DNA of 64,000 nucleotides from JACVRM01 sp963817375 (GTDB lineage: Bacteria; Actinomycetota; Thermoleophilia; Gaiellales; Gaiellaceae), in the NCBI GenBank assembly GCA_963817375.1, contig CAWFOB010000004.1, positions 361,312-425,311 of the forward strand, given 5' to 3'. The notes under the pieces are model-generated. The model searched no databases. It was given only the letters and a program-made list of their open reading frames with translations, and had not been told where the DNA came from. Below are positions 9,752 to 17,386 of the stretch, piece after piece. Position numbers and translations under genes: made by a program. The number at the start of each line of letters is the position of its first letter. Positions within the stretch are counted from its first letter, which is position 1.

Positions 9752-10183
9752 GTGTACCACACGCTGCTGTTTCTGCACGTCCTGCTCGCGTTCACGCTCG
9801 TTGCGGCCGTGACGCTCTTCTGGGCGCTGATCTTCGGGACGCGTCCGGGACGCGCGACCCTCACGCCCGCGGCGGCGATGTGGCTGGGACGCGCCGGCGC
9901 GATCGTCGTCGGCATCGGCTCGGTCGGCGTCCTGATCTTCGGCATCTGGCTCGCGATCGAACGGCCGGCGTACCACCCGTGGGACGGCTGGATCCTCGCC
10001 TCCCTGATCCTGTGGGTGATCGCCGTCGGCACCGGCCAGCGTGCCGGCCGGTCCTTCCAGCGGGCGGCGACAGACCCGGATGACGCGGCTGTGCTCCGCC
10101 GGACCGGCGTGCAGCTGCAGACGGTCGCGGGCATCTCGCTGATCCTGATCCTCATCCTCATGGTCTGGAAGCCCGGCGCGTGA
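9752..10183 (+). CDS. Four-helix integral membrane protein (DUF2269-like)
   Basis: A 143-residue hydrophobic protein starting at GTG. Four membrane helices are visible: LLFLHVLLAFTLVAAVTLFW, AGAIVVGIGSVGVLIFG, GWILASLILWVIAVGTG and VAGISLILILILMVW, with a conserved-looking His in the first helix. This matches the general pattern of DUF2269-like membrane proteins; I am not certain of the family. It starts 44 bp from the divergent sensor kinase gene and overlaps the next membrane protein gene by 4 bp, so the two may act together. Confidence 0.7.
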   Translation: MYHTLLFLHVLLAFTLVAAVTLFWALIFGTRPGRATLTPAAAMWLGRAGAIVVGIGSVGVLIFGIWLAIERPAYHPWDGWILASLILWVIAVGTGQRAGRSFQRAATDPDDAAVLRRTGVQLQTVAGISLILILILMVWKPGA

Positions 10184-10641
10184 TTCTCGCGGCGACCAGG
10201 GACCGCTCGTGGGAGGCGTCGCTCTTCCTCCACGTGGCCGGCGCCATGCTGCTCGTCGGCGGGCTCTTCGTCGTCAGCGCGTCGCTGATCTATGCGTGGC
10301 GCGCGAAGGAGGACGCCGACGAGAACGCGTTGCGCCGTTTCGCCTACCTGACGCTGTTCTTCGTCGTGCTGCCGGCGTTCTTCGCCATGCGTATCGGCGC
10401 CGAGTGGGTGCTGAGCGCGTCGCCGTACACGAGCGACCAGAACTTCGTCGGCATCGGGTTCATGATCTCGGACGCCGGGTTCCTCGTCCTGATCATCAGC
10501 CTGATCCTGGCGGGCTTCGGCATCCGCAGCATGCGCACGGGTGGAGGCCGGGTGGGCGCGCGGGTGGTCACGCTGCTGAGCGTCGCCCTTCTGATCGCGT
10601 ACGTGGTCGCGATCTGGGCGATGACGACGAAGCCCACGTGA
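10180..10641 (+). CDS. Four-helix integral membrane protein
   Basis: A 153-residue membrane protein that resembles the preceding gene product in layout: a His in the first helix (FLHVAGAMLLVGGLFV), then LTLFFVVLPAFFAMRIG, FMISDAGFLVLIISLILAG and VVTLLSVALLIAYVVAIW. It starts with GTG overlapping the previous stop (GTGA). A shared origin by duplication is plausible. No catalytic motif is seen, so function is unknown; a heterodimeric membrane complex is one guess. Confidence 0.65.
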   Translation: MILAATRDRSWEASLFLHVAGAMLLVGGLFVVSASLIYAWRAKEDADENALRRFAYLTLFFVVLPAFFAMRIGAEWVLSASPYTSDQNFVGIGFMISDAGFLVLIISLILAGFGIRSMRTGGGRVGARVVTLLSVALLIAYVVAIWAMTTKPT

Positions 10642-10709
10642 CGCCCGCTAACAAACCCCTTACGAGTTCGGACGCATTCTCTTTGCAGCCTCTGGGTACG
10701 TTCGGTTCC

Positions 10710-10964
10710 GTGAGCACGATCGACGTGGATCTCCGTACGACGGTCGGCTTCCGCGTCACGGACGCGGCGGGCCGCCTCCTCGGCCGCGTCGAGTGCCCGA
10801 TGTACGGGACGCGCCCCGACGAGCCCGATGCGCTGTCGGTGCGTGCGCGCCGCTTCTTCGCGTCGCGGCGGATGGTGCCGGCGGCGGCGATCTCCGAGAT
10901 CGACGGCGCCGAGCGGCGCATCGACCTGCGGGTCGACCGCGACGCGCTCCCGCGCTTCCTCTAA
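10710..10964 (+). CDS. Small PRC-barrel-like protein of unknown function
   Basis: An 84-residue protein read from GTG. It has a short beta-rich pattern (TVGFRVTDAAGRLLGRVEC, then FFASRRMVPAAAISEIDG and RIDLRVDRDALPRF) that resembles a PRC-barrel: two halves joined by a loop, the second ending in a hydrophobic-basic strand. Such domains occur in RNA-processing and membrane-associated proteins. It stands alone between two membrane protein genes and glnA, with about 70 bp upstream. The call is tentative. Confidence 0.55.
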   Translation: MSTIDVDLRTTVGFRVTDAAGRLLGRVECPMYGTRPDEPDALSVRARRFFASRRMVPAAAISEIDGAERRIDLRVDRDALPRFL

Positions 10965-10992
10965 GCGCTCCGGACCGGATTCTTAACGACCA

Positions 10993-11061
10993 CGAGCTGC
11001 CTCGAAAAGAGAGCAGCTCGCGATCTGCCGTCAGCGACTCCGCCGTCCGCCAAGTCGGCAG
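10993..11061 (+). other. Two nested-free hairpins in the gap downstream of the PRC-like gene
   Basis: The 197-bp gap before glnA holds CGAGCTGC/GCAGCTCG (10993-11000 and 11013-11020, 8 bp perfect stem, 12-nt loop) and CTGCCG/CGGCAG (11025-11030 and 11056-11061). A T-run (CCCTTTTTCGG, about 11088-11098) follows. The first hairpin lies 28 bp past the stop of the small gene and could end its transcript; the rest might belong to a short RNA. No coding sequence is evident. Confidence 0.4.
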
Positions 11062-11125
11062 AGCCGGTGAACAGTTCCATTCTGACCCTTTTTCGGTGGC
11101 CGCGTCTACGTGTCTCCAAGGGACA

Positions 11126-11151
11126 GGGCCGGCGGCGTATGCCGCCGGCCC
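11126..11151. terminator. Perfect hairpin downstream of glnA
   Basis: GGGCCGGCGGC and GCCGCCGGCCC form an 11-bp perfect stem around the loop GTAT, 10 bp past the glnA stop. There is no clear T-run on the glnA strand, so it may act as a weak or factor-assisted terminator, or as an mRNA 3'-end protector. Confidence 0.65.
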
Positions 11152-11161
11152 CGAAACGCGC

Positions 11162-12526
11162 CTACAGGACTGCTAGATACCGCTGCATTTCCCAGTCGGT
11201 GAGCTGCACGCGGTAGTCGTCCCACTCCTTGCGTTTGAGCTCGACGTAGCGGTCGAAGATGTGCGGCCCGAAGGCCTTGCGCACGAGCTCCGAGCCGGCG
11301 AGCTCGCCGATCGCCTCACCGAGCGTCTCCGGCAGTGCGACGATCCCGCGCTCCGCCCGCTGCTCGGCGGTCAAGTGGTACAGGTTCGTCTCCATCGGCT
11401 CGGGCAGCTCGTAGCCCTTCTCGATCCCCTCGAGCCCCGCATGGAGCAGCGCGGCGAACGTCAGGTACGGGTTGCACGCCGGATCGGGGCAGCGGATCTC
11501 GGCCCGGGTGGCCTGCTCGTTCCCGGGCTTGTAGAGCGGGATCCGGATCAGAGCCGAGCGGTTGCGCCGCGACCAGGCGACGTAGACCGGAGCCTCGTAC
11601 CCGGGCACGAGCCGCTTGTACGAGTTCACCCACTGGGCGAACACGGCGGAGATCTCGCGCGCGTGCCGGAGCTGGCCGGCGATGAAGCCCTTGCCCACCT
11701 CGGACAGGCTCCACTTGTCGTCCGCGTCGAAGAAGGCGTTCCGCCCGTCGCTGAAGAGCGACTGGTGCGTGTGCATCCCGGAGCCGTTCTCGCCGAAGAT
11801 CGGCTTCGGCATGAAGGTGGCGTGGTAACCGGCCTTCTTCGCGATCTCCTTGACGATCAGGCGGTAGGTGAGCGTGTGGTCGGCCATCTCGAGCGCCGGC
11901 GCGAAGCGCATGTCGATCTCGTGCTGCGACGGGCCGACCTCGTGGTGGACGTACTCGATGTTGATGCCGACCGACTCGAGCGCCCGGACGGTCTCCTGGC
12001 GAAGCTCGCTCGCCGCGTCCAGCGTGGTCATCGCGAAGTAGCCGCCCTCGTCCAGCGTCTTCGTGCCGTTCGAGTCCTCGAAGAGGAAGTACTCGAGCTC
12101 GGGCCCGACGTTGAAGGTGTCGAAGCCCATCGACTGCATCCGCTCGAGCGCGCGGCGCAGGACGTACCTCGGGTCGCCCTCATACGGCTCGCCGTCCGGC
12201 GTGACGACGTCGCAGATCATGCGCCCGACGCGCGTCTCGCCCTCCTTCCAGGGCATGACCTGGAAGGTTCCCGGGTCCGGGATCGCGACCATGTCCGACT
12301 CCTCGATCGCGTTGAAGCCGGTAATCGACGAGCCGTCGAAGCCCATCCCGTCGTCCAGCGCGCCTCCGAGCTCCGACGGGGTGATCGCGAAGCTCTTGAG
12401 GTGACCTTCCAGATCCGTGAACCAGAGCAGGACGAACTCGACCCCCTCCTTCTCGACGCGCTTCAGCACGTCCTTGCGTGCCTCCTCGCTCGAGGTCGCT
12501 CTGTTCCTCGTCTCGACCTGCGACAT
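11162..12526 (-). CDS. glnA: Glutamine synthetase, type I (alpha-like)
   Basis: A 454-residue enzyme that makes glutamine from glutamate, ammonia and ATP. Signatures include the N-terminal GFDGSSITGFNAIEESDMV, PELEYFLF (metal site), HHEVGPSQHEIDMRF, KPIFGENGSGMHTHQSL, and VPGYEAPVYVAWSRRNRSALIRIP. The length and the C-terminal NLYHLTAEQRAERGI, without the typical adenylylation-site surroundings, suggest the alpha type, which is controlled by feedback and transcription rather than AMP addition. I chose the ATG at 12524-12526 because GGAGGAGG lies 8 bp upstream; the longer in-frame reading would run through the leader terminator. The leader carries a terminator and hexaloop hairpin suggesting ANTAR control. 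Confidence 0.95.
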   Translation of the reverse strand: MSQVETRNRATSSEEARKDVLKRVEKEGVEFVLLWFTDLEGHLKSFAITPSELGGALDDGMGFDGSSITGFNAIEESDMVAIPDPGTFQVMPWKEGETRVGRMICDVVTPDGEPYEGDPRYVLRRALERMQSMGFDTFNVGPELEYFLFEDSNGTKTLDEGGYFAMTTLDAASELRQETVRALESVGINIEYVHHEVGPSQHEIDMRFAPALEMADHTLTYRLIVKEIAKKAGYHATFMPKPIFGENGSGMHTHQSLFSDGRNAFFDADDKWSLSEVGKGFIAGQLRHAREISAVFAQWVNSYKRLVPGYEAPVYVAWSRRNRSALIRIPLYKPGNEQATRAEIRCPDPACNPYLTFAALLHAGLEGIEKGYELPEPMETNLYHLTAEQRAERGIVALPETLGEAIGELAGSELVRKAFGPHIFDRYVELKRKEWDDYRVQLTDWEMQRYLAVL

Positions 12527-12549
12527 TGAAAAACCTCCTCCGAAAATGC

Positions 12550-12636
12550 AAAAAGCCCCGGGCGAGAATACGCCCGAGGCCTCGTCGCCTCCAACGAACT
12601 CACCCATCCTAGACGATCCGTGCGCGTACATTCGCG
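12550..12636 (-). promoter_or_regulatory. glnA leader: hexaloop hairpins and overlapping terminator (candidate ANTAR target)
   Basis: Read on the minus strand: hairpin 1 is CGCG-AATGTA-CGCG (12623-12636), a six-base loop with A at position 1 and G at 4, as ANTAR targets require. After 31 nt comes hairpin 2, GAGGC-GACGAG-GCCTC (12576-12591), with G at loop position 4 but G instead of A at 1. Its 3' arm is shared with the terminator stem GCCTCGGGCG/CGCCCGGGGC (12555-12580), followed by TTTTT (12550-12554). Formation of hairpin 2 excludes the terminator. Hairpin 1 abuts the divergent acetyltransferase start, so the promoter would have to lie inside that gene, which weakens the assignment of hairpin 1. 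Confidence 0.65.
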
Positions 12637-12638
12637 TG

Positions 12639-13424
12639 GTGACCGGACGGATCCCGCCGACGGAGCTCATCGAGCTCGAGGCGTACGCGAGCTGCTACGC
12701 GCTGGGGCGAGGAGCACACGTCGCACGTATCGGCGGGGCCGCCGCACTCGCGCTTCCCGCGGTGCCGTCCACGATGCTGAATCGCGTGGCCGGCGTGGGG
12801 CTCGCCGAGCCCGCCACGGAGGCGCACCTGGACGCGATCGACGAGTTCTTCGCGGCATTCGGTGTCGAGTACGCGATCGGCGTCTCACCCTGGGCGCAGC
12901 CGGCGGAGCTCACCGGGCTGCTCGCCGAGCGCGGCTTCGTCTCCGGCTACGGATGGACGAAGTTCACGCGGGCGGCAGACGCGGCGGCGGCGGCGATCAC
13001 CGACCTGCGCGTCGAGACGATCGATGCCGGCGCAGGCGACGACTTCGCGCTCGTGGTCGCCGAGGCGTACGACCTCCCGGTCTCCTCCGCCGACCTGCTC
13101 CGCCTGACGCCGACGGCCGAGCGCTATACCTGCTTCGTCGCGTACGCCGACGACGAGCCGGCGGCGGCCGGCGCGCTCTTCGTCCTCCGCGACACGGCGT
13201 GGCTCGGCTTCGGCGCAACGCGACCCGCGTTCCGGCGGCGCGGCGGACAGCGGGCGCTCTTCGCCGCGCGCGCGCGCCAGGCGGTCGAGCTCGGCGCGAC
13301 CACACTCGTCACGGAGACGGGCGAGCATGTCCCGGCGCACCCGGCGAGCTCGTACCGCAACATCGTGCACGCCGGCTTCCGCGCCGCCTACGTGCGGCCG
13401 AACTTCGTGTCGCCGCAGCGCTGA
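12639..13424 (+). CDS. GNAT-family N-acetyltransferase
   Basis: A 261-residue protein, longer than a single GNAT domain. The C-terminal half has the GNAT core: LFVLRDTAWLGFGATRPAFRRRGGQRALFAARARQAVELG, where RRRGGQ is the acetyl-CoA loop, followed by TLVTETGEH and YRNIVHAGFRAAYVRPNF. The N-terminal half (ELEAYASCYALG...) is less recognisable and may be a degenerate GNAT repeat. It starts at GTG 12639, divergent from glnA with the shared 112-bp leader between. The substrate is unknown. Confidence 0.75.
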   Translation: MTGRIPPTELIELEAYASCYALGRGAHVARIGGAAALALPAVPSTMLNRVAGVGLAEPATEAHLDAIDEFFAAFGVEYAIGVSPWAQPAELTGLLAERGFVSGYGWTKFTRAADAAAAAITDLRVETIDAGAGDDFALVVAEAYDLPVSSADLLRLTPTAERYTCFVAYADDEPAAAGALFVLRDTAWLGFGATRPAFRRRGGQRALFAARARQAVELGATTLVTETGEHVPAHPASSYRNIVHAGFRAAYVRPNFVSPQR

Positions 13425-13425
13425 G

Positions 13426-13533
13426 TCAGACGCGGCGCCCATCCCGCTCGAAGAGGTGCACCTCGTGGCGGCGCGCGAGCAGGTACGCCGCGGCAAGGCC
13501 CGAGATGCCGCTCCCGACGACAGCGATCCTCAT
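13426..13533 (-). pseudogene. Truncated N-terminal remnant of an FAD-dependent oxidoreductase
   Basis: Thirty-five codons from ATG to TGA encode a perfect FAD/NAD-binding Rossmann start: MRIAVVGSGISGLAAAYLLA, then RRHEVHLFERDGRRV and a stop. The glycine motif GSGISGLAAAYLLA and the acidic residue that ends the second strand (HLFERDG) are the beginning of amine-oxidase/desaturase-type flavoproteins of about 400 residues, but the rest is missing: the frame ends 2 bp from the convergent acetyltransferase stop. Such oxidoreductases are often neighbours of fatty-acyl desaturases and cyclopropane synthases, and a desaturase starts 31 bp away. A deletion that removed the body of the gene is the simplest reading. 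Confidence 0.7.
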
Positions 13534-13563
13534 CGCGCCATCGGGCGAACACCTACTGATACC

Positions 13564-14541
13564 GTGGACCGCATCGTTGGACAGATCTTAGACAAACCTT
13601 CGGCACCGCCCGTCGGGCTGCCCGTGGGGACCGTGCGCCCGCGGTCGACCCGTATCAGCCAGGTCGTGACCCTCGTGGCGGTCGTCGTACCTCCGCTCGG
13701 ACTGCTGATGGCGATGGGCCTGCTGTGGGGCGTGGCCTTCCACCCCGTCGATCTCGTGCTGCTCGCCGGCATGTACGTGCTCTGTGCATTCGGGACGACG
13801 ATCGGCTTCCACCGCTACTTCACGCACCGCGGGTTCGAGGCGCGCACGCCCGTCAAGGCGACGCTGGCGATCCTGGGCTGCATGACCATGCAAGGGCCGC
13901 TGACGCAGTGGGTGACCGACCATCGCAAGCACCACGCGCTGTCGGATCAGCCGGGCGACCCCCACTCGCCGCACGTCGGCCACGGCGACGGCGCGATGGG
14001 CGCGGCACGCGGCTTCGTCCACGCACACGTTGGCTGGCTCTTCACGAACCTCGGGATGGAGCAGGGGCGCCTCTACGCCCGGGACATCTACGACGACCGC
14101 CTCGTGCGGTGGATCGATCGCGCCTACCTCCTCTGGGTCGGCCTGACGCTCGGGATCCCGTTCGCGATCGGCTACGCGATCGGCGGAACGTGGCTCGCAG
14201 GGCTCGAAGGCCTGGTGTGGGGCGGGCTCATCCGGATCTTCGCCTATCAGCACGCCACGTTCAGCGTGAACTCGATCTGCCACATGTTCGGCCGTAAGGA
14301 GTTCGCCTCGCGGGACGAGGCACGCAACAACTGGCTGGTGGCGTTGCTGGTGTTCGGCGAGGGCTGGCACAACAACCACCATGCGTTCCCGGCCTCCGCG
14401 CGGCACGGTCTCAACCGCTTCCAGATCGACGTCTCATGGTGGGTGATTCGCACGATGGAGCGCATCGGTCTGGTCTGGAACGTCAAGGTTCCAGACGAAC
14501 GCTCGCTCGAGCGGCGCCGCGTTCGCACCGGGACGGTCTAG
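13564..14541 (+). CDS. Acyl-CoA / fatty acid desaturase
   Basis: A 325-residue membrane di-iron desaturase. The three histidine boxes are present: HRYFTH (about residue 80), HRKHH and HNNHH in GEGWHNNHHAFPAS. Membrane helices include LVAVVVPPLGLLMAMGLLWG, LVLLAGMYVLCAFGTTIGF and GIPFAIGYAIGGTWLAGL. It would insert a double bond, most likely at the delta-9 position, to adjust membrane fluidity. Read from GTG 13564 (MDRIVGQILDKPSAPP). It lies beside the truncated flavoprotein remnant, divergently arranged. Confidence 0.92.
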   Translation: MDRIVGQILDKPSAPPVGLPVGTVRPRSTRISQVVTLVAVVVPPLGLLMAMGLLWGVAFHPVDLVLLAGMYVLCAFGTTIGFHRYFTHRGFEARTPVKATLAILGCMTMQGPLTQWVTDHRKHHALSDQPGDPHSPHVGHGDGAMGAARGFVHAHVGWLFTNLGMEQGRLYARDIYDDRLVRWIDRAYLLWVGLTLGIPFAIGYAIGGTWLAGLEGLVWGGLIRIFAYQHATFSVNSICHMFGRKEFASRDEARNNWLVALLVFGEGWHNNHHAFPASARHGLNRFQIDVSWWVIRTMERIGLVWNVKVPDERSLERRRVRTGTV

Positions 14542-14550
14542 CGAGCCCGG

Positions 14551-15120
14551 CTAGAAGGTCTCGAGCAGGGCGGCGACCCCGTCGGCCCAGGCGTGCGCGC
14601 GTGGCAGCGGCACGAGCGCGCCGCCGGGGCGCACGGCCACCGCGTGCACCGCGCCGGGGATGAGCCCGTACGTGCCTTCGACGCCGAGCGCGCGGACGCG
14701 GTCGAAGCCGCGGCGGGAGCTGGCCGGCGAGACGCCCGGGATGCCGGGCAGCCAGCGGTCGAGGGAGCCGTGCAGGACGTCGAGGCGCTTGTCGCGCAGC
14801 GTCTCCAACCCGAGCCGGTCGGGGATCCAGGGTGCAAGGCCGATCACGCGCTCGACCGAGGGCTCGCCGGCGGTCGCGATCGAAACGGCGCCGCCCATCG
14901 AATAGCCCAGGAGCAGCGTCCGCGGGGCGGCCATCGCGCCGACCGCGGCGCGGGCGTCCTCGATGCACCGGTCGAGCTGCTTCCACGACTTGACCCGGTA
15001 GCGCACCTCGGCGAACGCCACGCGCGGGAAGCGGCGCGCAAGGTTCCGCACAAGCCATTCCACGGAGGCGCTCCAGGTCCCTGGCACGGGCCGGCCCTGG
15101 CCGCCGTTTACGCAGACCAC
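14551..15120 (-). CDS. Alpha/beta-hydrolase-fold protein
   Basis: About 189 residues from GTG 15120. The nucleophile elbow GYSMGG (in TLLLGYSMGGAVSIATAG) and a late catalytic His (GAVHAVAVRPGG) fit the alpha/beta hydrolase fold, short form. A better N terminus (LRITNDVGERAVVCVNGGQG) lies upstream, but the only possible initiator there is CTG at 15153, so either a non-standard start or a small sequence error is likely. Substrate unknown. It follows the SRPBCC gene on the same strand and converges with the desaturase. Confidence 0.7.
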   Translation of the reverse strand: MVCVNGGQGRPVPGTWSASVEWLVRNLARRFPRVAFAEVRYRVKSWKQLDRCIEDARAAVGAMAAPRTLLLGYSMGGAVSIATAGEPSVERVIGLAPWIPDRLGLETLRDKRLDVLHGSLDRWLPGIPGVSPASSRRGFDRVRALGVEGTYGLIPGAVHAVAVRPGGALVPLPRAHAWADGVAALLETF

Positions 15121-15196
15121 CGCGCGCTCACCGACGTCGTTGGTGATTCGCAGCTCGGCCCCCGTAGCGAGGGCGACAGGCGCGCCCGGCGCCGCG

Positions 15197-15631
15197 CTAG
15201 CCAGCGCGGCTCAGCGTGGACTGCAGCCCGTCGTGCGCGTCCTCGCACATCGTCGTGAACGTCCCGCGCAGGAACGGCTCGGCGATGCGGTAGACGCCCT
15301 TCAGGCGGATGTCGGCGCGGTAGTCGACCTGTGCACGACCGTCGGAGCCGGCGACGGCGATCACGTCATCGGACACCGCCTTGTCGCCTTCGCCGTGCAG
15401 CACGACCCGCTGCCCGGCGCCGAGCTCGGTGACCACGTACTCGAAGCGCTGCACCTTGCCGCGGAAGCGCGCGAGCGGCTCGAACCTGCTGCCGCCCGCG
15501 GTGGGGCCTTCGGTCAGGCGCCGGGCCGACTCGATCCCCGGATCCCACTCGGCCGTGTTCTCGAAATCGGCAAGGTACGCGAAGACCTCGGCGGGTTCGC
15601 GGTCGACCTCGATCTGCCCGTGATAGCGCAC
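15197..15631 (-). CDS. SRPBCC-fold (polyketide cyclase/dehydrase-like) protein
   Basis: A 144-residue protein with the START/SRPBCC pattern: GQIEVDREPAEVFAYLADFENTAEWDPGIESARRL, a typical first strand, helix and W-D-P loop, then a strand-rich middle (GGSRFEPLARFRGKVQRFEYVVTEL) and a C-terminal amphipathic helix (AEPFLRGTFTTMCEDAHDGLQSTL). Such proteins bind hydrophobic ligands; some are CoxG-like. It begins with GTG and ends 77 bp before the hydrolase GTG start. Confidence 0.75.
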   Translation of the reverse strand: MRYHGQIEVDREPAEVFAYLADFENTAEWDPGIESARRLTEGPTAGGSRFEPLARFRGKVQRFEYVVTELGAGQRVVLHGEGDKAVSDDVIAVAGSDGRAQVDYRADIRLKGVYRIAEPFLRGTFTTMCEDAHDGLQSTLSRAG

Positions 15632-15674
15632 GAAGACGATCGTACGTACCGGCGCTCGCCGGGCGGCGGGCGCG

Positions 15675-16553
15675 TCAGAGAAGGTTGCGGCGCATGGTCA
15701 GCCACGCCGGCTGCTGGACGTACCCGAGCTTCTGGTTCACCCGGCGCATCGCGTCGTTGCCGTCCTGCGTGAAGGTGATCAGCTCGCGGTACCCGTTCGC
15801 CGCCGCCCAGGCAATCTGCGCCTTCTTCAGCGCCGTACCGATCCCGCGCCCGCGGTGTGTCCGAAGGCACGCGGTCAGTCCGTGCTCGAGCAGCCCCTCT
15901 GCCGGACAGGACATCAGTGCGGCGAAGCCGACGAGCTGCCCGTCCTCGAGCGCGGCGAGCGCGATCGGCCCGTTGAATTCCTCGCGCACCCAGTCCTCCC
16001 ATCCGGGGGCCGGCACCGGCTCGGGGAGCGGGAAGTCCGCCCAGGCCTCCTGGGTGACCACGTATGCGGCGGGGCGCTGCTCCTCGGTGAGCGGAGCGAT
16101 CTCGATTCCCGCGGGCGGCTCGCCCGCCTGCTCGTCCCCTCGGAGCGTGCGGAGCAACTCGACCTGACGGCCGACCTCGCGGAAGCCGCGGCGCTCGGCG
16201 AACCGCAGCCCGTCCTCCGCGTCCTCGTTCACGGAGGTCGACAGCGCCTTCGGGGCAAGCGCCAGCGCGTGCAGCTCGAGCCGCTCGTAGAGCGCCGAGC
16301 CGATGCCCTGCCGGCGGGCCTCGGCCAGCACGCGCACCTCGAGGGAGATGCGGCCGGGCGAGTCGGACGGAGCGACCAGCGCAGCGCCCACCACCCCGCC
16401 GCGGTCCTCGGCGACGAGGTAGAGCCGCTCGGGCTGGCGCGCCCACCGCTCTTCGATCACCTCCGCCGAGACCGGCTCGCGCGGCGTGATCGCGTTCCAT
16501 ACCGCGACCACGCCACGCAGCCCGTCCGCGTCGTCCGCGCGCCGGACGGCCAT
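15675..16553 (-). CDS. Tandem GNAT acetyltransferase
   Basis: A 292-residue protein with two GNAT domains. The N-terminal copy shows RVLAEARRQGIGSALYERLELHA and ends with GLRFAERRGFREVGRQV; the C-terminal copy shows CLRTHRGRGIGTALKKAQIAWAAANGYREL and DAMRRVNQKLGY. Both carry the R/Q-x-x-G-x-G/A acetyl-CoA loop. Tandem GNATs of this type resemble mycothiol synthase in layout, but that specific enzyme is not proven here. The start ATG overlaps the stop of the ABC permease (TAATG), so it is coupled to the exporter. Confidence 0.8.
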   Translation of the reverse strand: MAVRRADDADGLRGVVAVWNAITPREPVSAEVIEERWARQPERLYLVAEDRGGVVGAALVAPSDSPGRISLEVRVLAEARRQGIGSALYERLELHALALAPKALSTSVNEDAEDGLRFAERRGFREVGRQVELLRTLRGDEQAGEPPAGIEIAPLTEEQRPAAYVVTQEAWADFPLPEPVPAPGWEDWVREEFNGPIALAALEDGQLVGFAALMSCPAEGLLEHGLTACLRTHRGRGIGTALKKAQIAWAAANGYRELITFTQDGNDAMRRVNQKLGYVQQPAWLTMRRNLL

Positions 16554-17386
16554 TACCCCGACCGCTTCAGCTTCCCGTGCCGCTTCGCGTGGATCTCGCC
16601 GCGCCGGAAGATCTCGAGCCCGAGCGGCACCGCGACGGCGCCGATGATCAGCAGCGGCCAGATGTACGGCCACATCTGCGACACGCCCCAGCCGTCGAGG
16701 ATCGCGTGCCGGATCCCGGCCAGCGCGTAGGTCGCCGGCGAGATCTTCGACAGCCACTGCATCCACTCCGGCAGCACCGAGACCGGGTAGTAGACGCCCG
16801 AGACGACGAGCAGGATACCCTGCCCGACGAACCCGATCTGCATGCCCTTCTCGGGCGAGATCAGCGGCAGGACGGCGGTCATCATGCCGATCCCGATGAA
16901 GGAGATCGACGCGATCGCCAGCACGACCAGGGCCGCGGCGAAGTTCGCGTTCGGCATGTTCAGCCCGAAGAAGGCGGCGATGACGACGAAGACGATCGAC
17001 GCACGCACGACGCCGTAGAGCACGGCGAAGAAGCCCATGCCCATGAGGTGCACCGGCCGCGAGAGCGGGGCCATGAACGTGTACTCGATCGTCCCCTCCC
17101 AGCGCTCCCAGGCGACCGTCTCGACGATGATCTCGAACACGATCCCGAGGTACGACCAGATGACCGCGCCGATGAGCAGCTGGGTCGTGACGTACTTGAC
17201 GTCGATCTGGCCGCCGGTGGCCTCGATGCCGTCGGCGATGAAGACGATGGTGAGCGTGTTCGCCGCCGTCCAGGCGAAGAACGCGAGCTCCCACCACGCG
17301 TAGCGCTTGACCAGGTACCAGTTGCGCTCGAGGACGCCGCCGAGCCCGATGAACTCGTGCCGCAGCGCCTGTGCCGCCCCACGCAT
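16553..17386 (-). CDS. ABC-2 type transporter permease
   Basis: A 277-residue membrane protein with six predicted helices, including AFFAWTAANTLTIVFIADG, QLLIGAVIWSYLGIVFEIIV, GFFAVLYGVVRASIVFVVIAAFFG and IGQILL-type helices near VGQGILLVVSGVYYPVSVLPEWMQ. The last motif, with the P-S/V-x-L-P-x-W loop, is typical of ABC-2 exporters. With the adjacent ATPase it would form a homodimeric exporter of lipids, drugs or polysaccharide. It is coupled to both neighbours by overlapping start and stop codons. Confidence 0.88.
   Translation of the reverse strand: MRGAAQALRHEFIGLGGVLERNWYLVKRYAWWELAFFAWTAANTLTIVFIADGIEATGGQIDVKYVTTQLLIGAVIWSYLGIVFEIIVETVAWERWEGTIEYTFMAPLSRPVHLMGMGFFAVLYGVVRASIVFVVIAAFFGLNMPNANFAAALVVLAIASISFIGIGMMTAVLPLISPEKGMQIGFVGQGILLVVSGVYYPVSVLPEWMQWLSKISPATYALAGIRHAILDGWGVSQMWPYIWPLLIIGAVAVPLGLEIFRRGEIHAKRHGKLKRSG

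Noticed and set aside
11162..12526. Adenylylated (beta-type) glutamine synthetase
   Set aside because: Length and the surroundings of NLYHL fit the alpha type better.
12527..12670. Longer in-frame start for glnA reading through the leader
   Set aside because: It would translate the terminator hairpin; a strong ribosome site sits before the shorter start.
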